64,000 nucleotides of DNA, from NCBI GenBank assembly GCA_019636015.1, contig JAHBYJ010000001.1, positions 558,001 to 622,000 on the forward strand. The letters are read 5' to 3'. Below are positions 57,004-64,000 of this stretch, piece after piece. The translations under genes were made by a program, and so were the position numbers. The notes beneath the pieces were generated by a model. That model searched no databases, had not been told where the DNA came from, and was given only the letters and a program-made list of their open reading frames with translations. The DNA comes from Parvibaculaceae bacterium (GTDB lineage: Bacteria; Pseudomonadota; Alphaproteobacteria; Parvibaculales; Parvibaculaceae). Every line of letters starts with the position of its first letter. The first letter of the stretch is position 1.

Positions 57004-57429
57004 ATGACAAGGATGCCACGTTTCCATTTCGCTTTCGCGGTCCACGATCTGTCAAGCGCCAGAGAATTTTACGGCCGCCTGCTCGGCTGTCCGGAAGGCC
57101 GCTCGGACGAGACATGGGTGGACTTCGATCTCTACGGTCATCAGATCGTCGCTCATCTCGCGCCGCCGCGCGAGCGCGAAGATGAGGCGAGGAACGAGGT
57201 CGATGGCGACCATGTGCCGGTTCCCCATTTCGGCCTCATCCTCGGCTGGAAGGAGTGGCACGAACTGGCGGACAGGCTCCGCGCCGCCGGCATCCGTTTC
57301 GAGATCGAGCCTCATATCCGCTTCAAGGGACAGCCCGGCGAACAGGCGACCATGTTCTTCCGCGACCCTTCGGGCAATGCGCTCGAGTTCAAATCCTTCC
57401 AGGACGAAGGACAGATCTTCGCGAAATAG
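57004..57429 (+). CDS. VOC (glyoxalase) family protein
   Basis: A 141-residue VOC protein: [27 protein letters not shown] in the first half; [35 protein letters not shown] and [15 protein letters not shown] in the second. Possible metal ligands are His8, His78 and Glu128. The E-P-x-x-R-F-K-G-x-P-G-E-Q segment is a known subfamily mark, but its reaction is unknown to me. It is divergent from the YgjP-like gene and converges with the PHA depolymerase gene. Confidence 0.88.
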   Translation: MTRMPRFHFAFAVHDLSSAREFYGRLLGCPEGRSDETWVDFDLYGHQIVAHLAPPREREDEARNEVDGDHVPVPHFGLILGWKEWHELADRLRAAGIRFEIEPHIRFKGQPGEQATMFFRDPSGNALEFKSFQDEGQIFAK

Positions 57430-57434
57430 GCGGC

Positions 57435-58673
57435 CTAGCGCTTCCCGTGCCGCGCCATGAACTCGCGTACGCGGGGCGCGATCTCGCTCTTCCAGCGCGT
57501 GCCGTTGAAGACGCCGTAATGGCCGACGCCCGGCTGTTCCCAATGGGTCTTCATGCCGTCGGGCAGGTTCGAGCAGAGCTTGTGCGCGGCCTTGGTCTGG
57601 CCGACGCCGGAAATATCGTCCTTCTCGCCCTCGACCGTCATCAGCGCCGTCCGCGTGATCGCGTCGGGCCGCACCGTCCTGCCGCGATGGGAGAACTCGC
57701 CCTTAGGTAGCGAGTGCTTCACGAAGACCTCGTCCACCGTCTGCAGGTAGAACTCCGCCGTCATGTCCATGACGGAGAGATACTCGTCATAGAACTCGCG
57801 ATGCTTTTCCGCCGAGTCGCCATCGCCTTCGACCATATGGTCGAAATAGCTCCAGTGCGCATCCATGTGGCGGTCGAGATTCATCGCCATGAAGCCCGAA
57901 AGCTGCACGAAGCCCGGATAGACGCGCCGCATCACGCCCGGATGCGGCCAGGGCACGGTGGTGATGACATTGCGTTCGTACCATTCCGTGCCGCGCTCGG
58001 TCGCAAGCCGGTTCACTTCCGTCGGGCTTTCGCGCGTGTCGATCGGGCCGCCCATCAGCGTCATCGAAAGCGGAACGTAAGGATCGTCATTGTCATGCAT
58101 CACCGCGACGGCGGCAAAGACCGGCACCGAGGGCTGGCAGACGGCAAGAAGATGCACGTCCGGCCCGAGCAGATGGCACATGTCGATCACATAGTCGATA
58201 TAGTCGTCGAGATCGAACGAGCCTTCGGTGATCGGCACCCGGCGCGCATCCGTCCAGTCGGTGATGTAGACCTCGTGATAGGGAAGCATCGCTTCGACGG
58301 TGCCGCGAAGCAGCGTCGCATAATGGCCGGAGAGCGGCGCGACGATCAGCAGCTTCTGCTGCGGCGCGACGCCCTTCATGGCGGAGGGCTCGCGTTCGAA
58401 ATGGACGAGGTTGCAGAAGCTTCGCTCCCAGACCACCTTCTCGGTTACGGGTACAGGACGGCCATCGATCTCCGTCTCATGCAGGCCGAATTCCGGCTTG
58501 CCATAGCGCCGCGTCGTCGATTCGAACACGTCGATCGCGGCGGCGAGCGTCTTGTGCGTCACGGATTCGGCAAAGGGATTGAGCGGGTGGCGGAGCGCCC
58601 AGAGGCTTACTTCCGCGGCCGCGCGGAAAGGGGCGATGACCGCGTGATTGAGTTCATAGAAATGATACAGCAC
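57435..58673 (-). CDS. phaZ: Intracellular polyhydroxyalkanoate depolymerase (PhaZ)
   Basis: A 412-residue alpha/beta hydrolase of the intracellular PHB depolymerase family. It starts LYHFYELNHAVIAPFRAAAEV, the usual beginning; GTG 58673 is therefore chosen, with GAGAGG 6 nt upstream. The nucleophile position reads LAVCQPSVPV, with Cys in place of the Ser of normal lipase boxes, as in Cupriavidus PhaZa1. The C-terminal His is in VGHYGVFNG. It mobilises storage polyester granules. No phaC, phaP or phaR is in this window. Confidence 0.9.
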   Translation of the reverse strand: MLYHFYELNHAVIAPFRAAAEVSLWALRHPLNPFAESVTHKTLAAAIDVFESTTRRYGKPEFGLHETEIDGRPVPVTEKVVWERSFCNLVHFEREPSAMKGVAPQQKLLIVAPLSGHYATLLRGTVEAMLPYHEVYITDWTDARRVPITEGSFDLDDYIDYVIDMCHLLGPDVHLLAVCQPSVPVFAAVAVMHDNDDPYVPLSMTLMGGPIDTRESPTEVNRLATERGTEWYERNVITTVPWPHPGVMRRVYPGFVQLSGFMAMNLDRHMDAHWSYFDHMVEGDGDSAEKHREFYDEYLSVMDMTAEFYLQTVDEVFVKHSLPKGEFSHRGRTVRPDAITRTALMTVEGEKDDISGVGQTKAAHKLCSNLPDGMKTHWEQPGVGHYGVFNGTRWKSEIAPRVREFMARHGKR

Positions 58674-58893
58674 TCGCGAACCTCTCGAACGGACGGGCGG
58701 GGCCTTGTCGCCCCGCGCTCGGTCCTCCCCCGCGCCGCCCATGTTGCAGCGCAACAATTAATGTAGGCTTGCAGGAAGGCCTCTCCAAGAGGATTCTTTC
58801 GGACGCATTACGGAAAGAAAAGGCCCCGCCCGTTGCCGGGCAGGGCCTTCAGGATCGATGGCGGACCTCAAGTGGGCCTCGCCGGGCGGCGGC

Positions 58894-60585
58894 CTACTGC
58901 GCCCCGCCGCAAAGCCTTGTCCACTCCGCCTTCGGGCGTCGCGACGCCGCGCGGTTCGCCGCCGAAATCATCGCCTTGTAGGAAGCGGTGATGATATTCG
59001 CGTCGATACCTACGCCGAAAAGATCGCCCGCATGTTCGGGGTCGGCCACTTCCATGAAGGCGACGGCCTTCGCATCCGTGCCGGAGCCGATGGAGTGCTC
59101 TTCATAGTGGCGCAGCTCGATACCGAGTTTCAGCGCCGCCATGGCCGCGTCGATCGGTCCGTTGCCGAAGCCTTCGATCTGTTCTTCCTTGCCGAAGCGG
59201 CGTACACGGATTTTCACGCCCTGTTTGCCGCCTTCGTCGAACAGCGTATGGGAAATATACTCGATGGGTTCGGCCCGCGTGAGATATTCCTTCTCGAAGA
59301 TCGCCCAGATGTCGGCGGCGCGCACTTCCTTGCCGCTGTCATCCGTCACCTTCTGGACGGCCTGGCTGAACTCGACCTGCAGCCTTCGCGGCAGCCGAAG
59401 ATCATACTCCGTTTCGAGGAGGTAGGAGACGCCGCCCTTGCCCGACTGGCTGTTCACGCGAATGATCGATTCATAGGTGCGGCCGAGATCCTTCGGGTCG
59501 AGCGGCAGGTAAGGCACCTGCCAGATATCGCCGGTCTTGTAGGCCGCAAATCCCTTCTTGATCGCATCCTGATGCGAGCCCGAAAACGCCGTGAAGACGA
59601 GATCGCCCACATAGGGATGACGCGGATGGATCGGCAGCTGCGTGCAATATTCCGCCGTGCGCGCAATCTCGTTGATCTGCGAGAAATCGAGCCCCGGGTG
59701 AATACCCTGGCTGTAGAGATTGAGCGCCAGCGTCACGAGATCGACATTGCCCGTGCGCTCGCCGTTGCCGAAGAGACAGCCTTCCACGCGGTCGGCTCCC
59801 GCCATGACGGCCAGTTCGGCGGCGGCCACCGCCGTGCCCCGGTCATTATGCGGGTGTACGGACAGAATGATGCCGTCGCGCCGCTCGAGGTTCCGGTGCA
59901 TCCATTCGATCTGGTCGGCATAGATATTCGGCGTCGCCATTTCCACCGTGGCCGGCAGGTTGATGACGACCTTGCGCTCGGGGTTTGCGTCCCAGACCTG
60001 CGTCACCGCATCGACGACTTCCTTGGCGAAGTCGAGTTCGGTGCCGGAAAAGACTTCGGGGCTGTACTGGAAGGTCCAGTTCGTCTCCGGCATCTTCGCC
60101 GCGATTTCCTTGATCTGGTGTGCGCTTTCGGTGGCGATCGCCTTCACGCCCTGCTTGCCTTGGCCGAACACGACCTCGCGGAAGTTCGGCGCGGTAGCGT
60201 TATAGACATGGACGATGGCGTTCTTCGCACCTTGGAGCGATTCCATGGTCCGGGCGATGAGCTCGGGCCGGGCCTGCGTCAGCACTTCGATCTTCACATC
60301 GTCGGGCGTGTGTCCGCCTTCGACGAGTTTGCGGATGAAGCCGAAATCCGTGTCCGAAGCGGACGGGAAGCCGGCCTCGATTTCCTTGAAGCCGATGCGC
60401 ACCAGCATTTCGAACATGCGCAGCTTCCGCTCCGCATTCATCGGCTCGAAAAGCGCCTGGTTGCCGTCGCGAAGATCGGTGCTCATCCAGATTGGCGGCC
60501 GGGTGATGGTCTTGTTCGGCCATTGGCGGTCGGTCAGCGGCACCGCCGGGAAGGGGCGGTATTTGACGGAAGGATCTTTCAACAT
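58894..60585 (-). CDS. leuA: 2-isopropylmalate synthase (type 2, LeuA2-like)
   Basis: A 563-residue enzyme, the length of the longer LeuA form. It starts [26 protein letters not shown], has the metal/substrate motif [15 protein letters not shown] (about residues 33-47), [16 protein letters not shown], and a C-terminal leucine-sensing domain (residues 440-563). It condenses acetyl-CoA with 2-ketoisovalerate, the first step to leucine. ATG 60585 matches the conserved start. Upstream lies a leucine-rich leader peptide with its own promoter, so leuA is likely under attenuation as well as feedback control. The gene stands alone. Confidence 0.96.
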   Translation of the reverse strand: MLKDPSVKYRPFPAVPLTDRQWPNKTITRPPIWMSTDLRDGNQALFEPMNAERKLRMFEMLVRIGFKEIEAGFPSASDTDFGFIRKLVEGGHTPDDVKIEVLTQARPELIARTMESLQGAKNAIVHVYNATAPNFREVVFGQGKQGVKAIATESAHQIKEIAAKMPETNWTFQYSPEVFSGTELDFAKEVVDAVTQVWDANPERKVVINLPATVEMATPNIYADQIEWMHRNLERRDGIILSVHPHNDRGTAVAAAELAVMAGADRVEGCLFGNGERTGNVDLVTLALNLYSQGIHPGLDFSQINEIARTAEYCTQLPIHPRHPYVGDLVFTAFSGSHQDAIKKGFAAYKTGDIWQVPYLPLDPKDLGRTYESIIRVNSQSGKGGVSYLLETEYDLRLPRRLQVEFSQAVQKVTDDSGKEVRAADIWAIFEKEYLTRAEPIEYISHTLFDEGGKQGVKIRVRRFGKEEQIEGFGNGPIDAAMAALKLGIELRHYEEHSIGSGTDAKAVAFMEVADPEHAGDLFGVGIDANIITASYKAMISAANRAASRRPKAEWTRLCGGAQ

Positions 60586-60685
60586 GGGCAATCTCGCTTC
60601 TTGATCGGCGCGGCGCACGCATCGCGGGTCTGTGGCGCTGACGCGGCGCAAGGATTAGTCGGAAAATGTCGGAAGGGGAATGTTT

Positions 60686-60715
60686 TCTGCGCTCAGGCGC
60701 AGAGAAGCGCGCGCC
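60686..60715 (-). promoter_or_regulatory. Mutually exclusive hairpins at the end of the leuA leader peptide
   Basis: On the minus strand GGCGC (60715-60711) can pair with GCGCC (60700-60696), closing a 10-nt loop. Alternatively TCTGCGC (60703-60697) pairs with GCGCAGA (60692-60686) around the leader stop codon. The two share bases 60697-60700 and cannot coexist. No T-run follows, so if this is an attenuator the terminator half is not a standard one. Confidence 0.4.
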
Positions 60716-60770
60716 GAAGAAGCGCGAGTTCAAGGCCGAAGGCCGGGGCGATATGCCGGTTGCATTCCAT
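60693..60770 (-). CDS. Leucine-rich leader peptide of leuA (leuL)
   Basis: A 25-codon reading frame on the minus strand, ATG at 60770 and TGA ending at 60693. Six of the last 13 residues are Leu (the end reads FGLELALLRRALLCA), encoded by CTT and CTC. This is the expected composition for a leader peptide whose ribosome stalls in leucine shortage. The ATG lies only 7 nt after the -10 box, so the transcript should start at or next to the A of ATG and the peptide would be translated without a ribosome site. A leaderless leader peptide is known for Sinorhizobium trpL. The leuA start is 107 nt after the stop. Confidence 0.65.
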   Translation of the reverse strand: MECNRHIAPAFGLELALLRRALLCA

Positions 60771-60777
60771 GGCGGCG

Positions 60778-60806
60778 ACCATAATCCGGGTCCGGAAGGG
60801 CGTCAA
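60778..60806 (-). promoter_or_regulatory. Promoter of leuL-leuA
   Basis: On the minus strand TTGACG (60806-60801), a 17-bp spacer (60800-60784) and TATGGT (60783-60778) form a good housekeeping promoter. The start of transcription is predicted at 60772-60769, coincident with the leader peptide ATG (60770). Confidence 0.65.
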
Positions 60807-60843
60807 GCCGCAGAAAAGCGCAATAATCCTGACCTTTTCGGCC

Positions 60844-61458
60844 CTAATCGAGATAGGTCGCGATCTCCCGTGCCATCTCCTCGGGCGAGGTGTGCGGCCT
60901 GAACAGTTTGAGATATTCCCCGTCCGGCCCCATCAGGAAGACGATCGAGGAATGGTCCATCGTGTAGCCGGCGGAGGAACTTTCATCCTCGGCCTTGCGG
61001 TAGAAGACATGCCAGGCCTTGGCCGCCGCGTCGATCTGTTCGGGCGTGCCGGTCAGGCCGACAAGACGGGGATGGAAGAGCGCCACATAGCGCGCCATCA
61101 CCTCCGGCGTGTCGCGCTCGGGATCGACGGTGATGAGGACGGGCGTCACCTGCTCGCCCTTTTCGCCGAGCGCCTTGATGGCCGCCGCCATAGCGCCGAG
61201 CTCTGTCGGGCAGACATCCGGGCAGAAGGTGAAACCGAAATAGAGCAGCATGTAGCGGCCGCGGAAATCGGCTTCCGTTACCGTCTCGCCCTCATGGTTG
61301 ACGAGCGTGAAAGGCCCGCCAACGCTTGCGGCGGCGGGAGCCGACCCGCCGGGATTGCGGTTTTCCGCCGTGCCGACGATCAGTTCCGAAAGCGCAATGC
61401 CGATAAGGATCGCGAGGACGATGCCCGCCGCGAGAGCGATCTTGCCGTTTCGCGTCAT
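60844..61458 (-). CDS. SCO1/SenC family copper chaperone
   Basis: A 204-residue thioredoxin-fold protein with an N-terminal membrane anchor (IALAAGIVLAILIGIALSELIVG, residues 7-29). The copper-binding motif is FCPDVCPTEL (C-x3-C, about residues 81-85) and the His is in YTMDHSSIVFLMGPDG. It supplies copper to the CuA site of cytochrome oxidase. ATG 61458 has GGAGG 6 nt upstream. No cytochrome oxidase genes are in the window. The gene ends 38 bp before the leuL promoter on the same strand. Confidence 0.93.
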   Translation of the reverse strand: MTRNGKIALAAGIVLAILIGIALSELIVGTAENRNPGGSAPAAASVGGPFTLVNHEGETVTEADFRGRYMLLYFGFTFCPDVCPTELGAMAAAIKALGEKGEQVTPVLITVDPERDTPEVMARYVALFHPRLVGLTGTPEQIDAAAKAWHVFYRKAEDESSSAGYTMDHSSIVFLMGPDGEYLKLFRPHTSPEEMAREIATYLD

Positions 61459-61616
61459 CTCGTGCCTCCGGCTGCGCCGCACGGCCTGCAAAAGGGTGCA
61501 TGGGCGCCGCAATGGTCTATACTGCTGCTGCCCTTGCTGGGGCGGCTTCCCTGTCTAGCGTCAAACGAGCGTCGTGAACAATGTTTCGGTACCCGAGAAC
61601 CCGCCACGGCGGCAAT

Positions 61617-62192
61617 ATGACACGTTCCGCCGCCCTCGCCGCGGCCGCCGCCTTTCTGGCGCTCGCCTTTGCGGCGCCGGCCTCGGCGGTCCAACCGGGC
61701 GGCCCCTCGAACTACATCATCGACAATGACACGGTCCATGCGGCGCGGACCGGCAATGACGATGCGCTGAAGGTCGAGCTCATCAAGGGCACCTCGCCGA
61801 ACGAAACCGGCCGCGACCGCATTCCGATGCTGCTTCTGGCCGCCGCCAACGGCCATATGTCGACGGTGAAGCTCCTCCTCGAATATGGTGCCGACCCGAA
61901 CCGCCGCGCGCCGGACGGATCGACGCCGCTCTCCGTCGTCTCGCTGTCGGGCCGCGCGGATATTGCCGAAGAATTGCTTCAGGCGGGCGCCGATCCGAAC
62001 CGTGCGGGCGCCAACCGCGATCTGCCGCTCTTCATTGCCGTCCGCGCCCGCCGGGCTGCGGTCGTCGAAGTGCTGATCCGCCATGGCGTCGATACCCATG
62101 AGACCGACATGACCGGCCGTACGGCGCTCGATCTTGCGGATGAAAGCCACTTCCGCGAAATCTCCGCCATACTGCGCGCTGCCGGTGCCTGA
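61617..62192 (+). CDS. Secreted ankyrin-repeat protein
   Basis: A 191-residue protein with a signal peptide (RSAALAAAAAFLALAFAAPASA, residues 3-24) followed by four to five ankyrin repeats. Clear repeats are RIPMLLLAAANGHMSTVKLLLEYGADPN, STPLSVVSLSGRADIAEELLQAGADPN, LPLFIAVRARRAAVVEVLIRHGVD and RTALDLADESHFREISAILRAAG (each cited as pattern). Such proteins mediate protein contacts, here in the periplasm; partner unknown. ATG 61617 is chosen; an ATG at 61581 would bury the signal peptide. It is divergent from the SCO1 gene. Confidence 0.88.
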   Translation: MTRSAALAAAAAFLALAFAAPASAVQPGGPSNYIIDNDTVHAARTGNDDALKVELIKGTSPNETGRDRIPMLLLAAANGHMSTVKLLLEYGADPNRRAPDGSTPLSVVSLSGRADIAEELLQAGADPNRAGANRDLPLFIAVRARRAAVVEVLIRHGVDTHETDMTGRTALDLADESHFREISAILRAAGA

Positions 62193-62244
62193 ACTGGAGC
62201 GGCTTGCTCTTTTGCGGCGGCACCCTATCTCTATGAGGTAGATT

Positions 62245-63336
62245 TTGGCCGAAGGTGCAATGACAGATCGCGGAACTTCACGAGGGCAGGGCGCTGAAGA
62301 AGGCGGGAGCGAGCGGGACGACGCGCCCGCGCCCGGCAAGCCTTGGCACCATTTGCCTGATGGGACCTTCCGCAATCCGAAGGGCTGTCCGAGCCGGGGG
62401 CAGGGCCGCATGCGCCATGCGGGTCCCTTCTTTCTCGAAATGCTCAAGATGGGCGCCCGCAAGGTCGAGGTGCCTGAGGGCCATGTCGTGCCGCGCGCCG
62501 AAGCGGTCCGCGCGCTTCAGGCGCATGCGGAGCAGGGTGAGGACTATCTGACCTGGCTCGGCCACGCCTCTTTCCTGATCCGGATGGGCGGCCTCAATAT
62601 CGTCACCGATCCCTATCTCACCACTTACGCAGGTCCGGCCGGCCTCGGCCCCCGCCGCTACGTGAAGTCGGGCATTCCGATCTCGGCCCTGCCGCCGATC
62701 GACATTCTCGCCATCAGCCACAATCACTACGATCATCTTGACGAGCGCGCGCTGGCGCGCCTTCCCGGCAAGACGCGGATGACGGTGGTCGTGCCGCTCC
62801 GGCTGGGGCGCTTCTTCCGCGAGCGCGGCTTTCCGAATGTGGTCGAACTCGACTGGCATGAGCGCCACGAGGTGCGCGGCGTTTCCATCACGGCGCTGCC
62901 GGTCGTCCACTGGTCGCGCCGCTCCGGCTTCGACACCAATCGCACCCTCTGGGCGGGCTTCGCGCTGAAGAGCGAGAACCATCACCTCTTCTTCGGCGGC
63001 GACAGCGGCTATGGCCCGGTCTTCCGCGATATCGGCGAGGCCTATGGGCCTTTCGACACGGCCCTGCTCGGCATCGGCGCCTATGAACCGCGCGAGATGA
63101 TGAAAGCCTCCCATGCGACGCCCGAAGAGGCGATCCAGATGGGCCTCGATCTCAAGGCGCGCCGCGTCGTCGGCATGCATTGGGGCACGGTGCTGCTCAC
63201 CATCGAACCTCCCTTCGAGCCGCCGGAGCGTTTCCTCAAGGCGGCGGACGAGATGGGCTATGCGAGTGAGGACGCCTGGATCATGCGGATCGGCGAGACC
63301 CGTCCTCTTGTGGGCGAGTGGCCATCGAACCGCTGA
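62245..63336 (+). CDS. Metallo-beta-lactamase fold hydrolase, NAPE-PLD/UlaG-like
   Basis: A 363-residue MBL-fold protein. The metal motif is H-x-H-x-D-H in AISHNHYDHLD (about residues 152-162). Other ligands are His in PVVHWSRR, Asp in FFGGDSGYGP and His in GMHWGTVLLT. The start of the domain reads TWLGHASFLIRMGGLNIVTDPYL, as in N-acyl-phosphatidylethanolamine phospholipase D-like proteins. It probably hydrolyses a phosphodiester of a lipid. TTG 62245 (GAGG, 6 nt) and ATG 62260 (GAAGG, 4 nt) are both possible starts. Confidence 0.88.
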   Translation: MAEGAMTDRGTSRGQGAEEGGSERDDAPAPGKPWHHLPDGTFRNPKGCPSRGQGRMRHAGPFFLEMLKMGARKVEVPEGHVVPRAEAVRALQAHAEQGEDYLTWLGHASFLIRMGGLNIVTDPYLTTYAGPAGLGPRRYVKSGIPISALPPIDILAISHNHYDHLDERALARLPGKTRMTVVVPLRLGRFFRERGFPNVVELDWHERHEVRGVSITALPVVHWSRRSGFDTNRTLWAGFALKSENHHLFFGGDSGYGPVFRDIGEAYGPFDTALLGIGAYEPREMMKASHATPEEAIQMGLDLKARRVVGMHWGTVLLTIEPPFEPPERFLKAADEMGYASEDAWIMRIGETRPLVGEWPSNR

Positions 63337-63426
63337 CGCGGCGATCCGCCTTGCGGATTTCTCTTTCTGCAGCATGACGGCGCTCATCCGGCGCAGTAAA
63401 CTCCGCCTGACGGGAGGGCGGAGCCG

Positions 63427-64000
63427 ATGACGACGATTGACGACCGCGTGGCCATGCGCTGGCTGAGGCAGAATTTTCTCGCGGGCCGTGTCATGCCGGG
63501 CGATCCGAGCGGGCAGGTCCGCCTGCAGACGCTGGTCATCCTGCGCTGGCTTGCGATAGGCGGTCAGCTTGCCGCCGTCCTCATCGTGCATTTCATGCTG
63601 GGCTTCCCGCTGCCGCTCGGCGCCTGTCTCGCGGTCATTGCGGCATCGGCCTGGCTCAATGTCTTTCTTACGCTGCGCTACCGTTCGTCGATGCGCCTGC
63701 CCGACTGGCAGGCTGCGATCTATCTCGCGATCGACCTTGCGCAGCTTGCGGTGCTGATCTTTCTCACCGGCGGCCTGCAGAACCCCTTCGCGCTTCTCTT
63801 CATGGCGCCGGTCGCGATTTCCGCCTCCACGCTTTCGCTGCTCTCGACGGGATTGCTGCTCGCCCAGGCATTCACCTATGTGACGCTGCTCGCATGGTTT
63901 CACATGCCGTTGCCATGGCGGCCGGGCGAGACGCCGGACCTGCCGCCGCTTTACGTTACCGGCCACTGGATCGCGCTTCTGCTCGGCCTCGGCTTCATGG
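63427..64000 (+). CDS. regB: RegB/PrrB family redox sensor histidine kinase, N-terminal part
   Basis: An open frame of 191 codons that runs off the end. It has six hydrophobic segments and the RegB hallmark loop FLTGGLQNPFALLFMAPVAISAST (cited as pattern), near residues 109-132, which is part of the quinone-sensing site. The start TTIDDRVAMRWLRQNF and RLQTLVILRWLAIGGQLAAV are also typical. The kinase domain, with its His and redox Cys, lies outside the window. With RegA it controls respiration, carbon and nitrogen genes. ATG 63427 has GGAGGGCGGAG upstream. The response regulator gene is expected just beyond the edge. Confidence 0.85.
   Translation, partial: MTTIDDRVAMRWLRQNFLAGRVMPGDPSGQVRLQTLVILRWLAIGGQLAAVLIVHFMLGFPLPLGACLAVIAASAWLNVFLTLRYRSSMRLPDWQAAIYLAIDLAQLAVLIFLTGGLQNPFALLFMAPVAISASTLSLLSTGLLLAQAFTYVTLLAWFHMPLPWRPGETPDLPPLYVTGHWIALLLGLGFM

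Noticed and set aside
58858-61620. A 920-codon plus-strand open frame across leuA and SCO1
   Set aside because: It runs opposite to well-conserved LeuA and SCO1 sequences and over the leuL promoter, and has no domain of its own.

Overview
This window reads as chromosomal DNA of a high-GC alphaproteobacterium. The class is supported by several features: the nusA-ylxR-infB-rbfA-truB-rpsO-pnp cluster; miaB-phoH-ybeY-corC-lnt followed by an XRE regulator and metK; irr next to fabA-fabB-fabI; divergent mutM and ubiE-ubiB; a RegB/PrrB-type sensor kinase; and a full CtrA box (TTAA-N7-TTAA). A Parvibaculum-like organism in or near the Hyphomicrobiales is a guess only. Almost every gene is housekeeping. 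No prophage, insertion sequence, CRISPR array, tRNA or rRNA was found.

Layout. 0-3.3 kb: GST fragment, UspA, Nfu-type Fe-S scaffold, nitroreductase, tsaB, rimI. 3.3-10.5 kb: Fur-family regulator, plsC, miaB, phoH, ybeY, corC, lnt. 10.6-13.2 kb: XRE regulator, metK behind a structured leader, trmB. 13.2-23.1 kb: the translation and RNA-decay operon rimP-nusA-ylxR-infB-rbfA-truB-rpsO-pnp. 23.1-25.4 kb: a lower-GC orphan gene, a secreted DUF4893-like protein, and a divergent VOC/TetR pair. 25.4-28.9 kb: fabI, fabB and fabA on the minus strand, with irr divergent from fabA. 28.9-35.5 kb: SH3 protein, 2-hydroxyacid dehydrogenase, a 51-residue membrane peptide, a ThiF-fold enzyme, two hotdog thioesterases, a DsbA-fold isomerase, and an SDR divergent from an HxlR regulator. 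35.5-41.2 kb, minus strand: coaBC-dut-rrf2-cysK and ubiE-ubiB. 41.3-44 kb: mutM, a small secreted protein, enoyl-CoA hydratase, rpsT. 44-54.9 kb: a 0.45-kb AT-rich gap, rhodanese, dnaA, dnaN, recF, a ClpP-like protease, gyrB and a class A PBP. 54.9-64 kb: MFS exporter, YgjP-like metalloprotease, VOC protein, PHA depolymerase, leuA with its leader peptide, Sco1, ankyrin protein, metallo-beta-lactamase-fold hydrolase, and the start of regB.

The most interesting material is in the gaps between genes. (1) leuA is preceded by an apparently leaderless, leucine-rich 25-codon leader peptide placed immediately downstream of a consensus-like promoter. (2) rimP-nusA and rpsT each have a good promoter followed within about 20-45 nt by a terminator-like hairpin that lies upstream of the start codon, suggesting transcription attenuation of translation genes. 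(3) metK and pnp have multi-hairpin leaders. (4) irr, hxlR and the TetR gene carry clear palindromic operator candidates. (5) A full CtrA box lies upstream of the class A PBP gene. (6) One lower-GC orphan gene with a WG-repeat segment interrupts the conserved neighbourhood.

All calls come from reading the sequence and recalling family motifs. No database search or folding program was run. Many start codons are chosen from Shine-Dalgarno spacing and could be off by a few codons.
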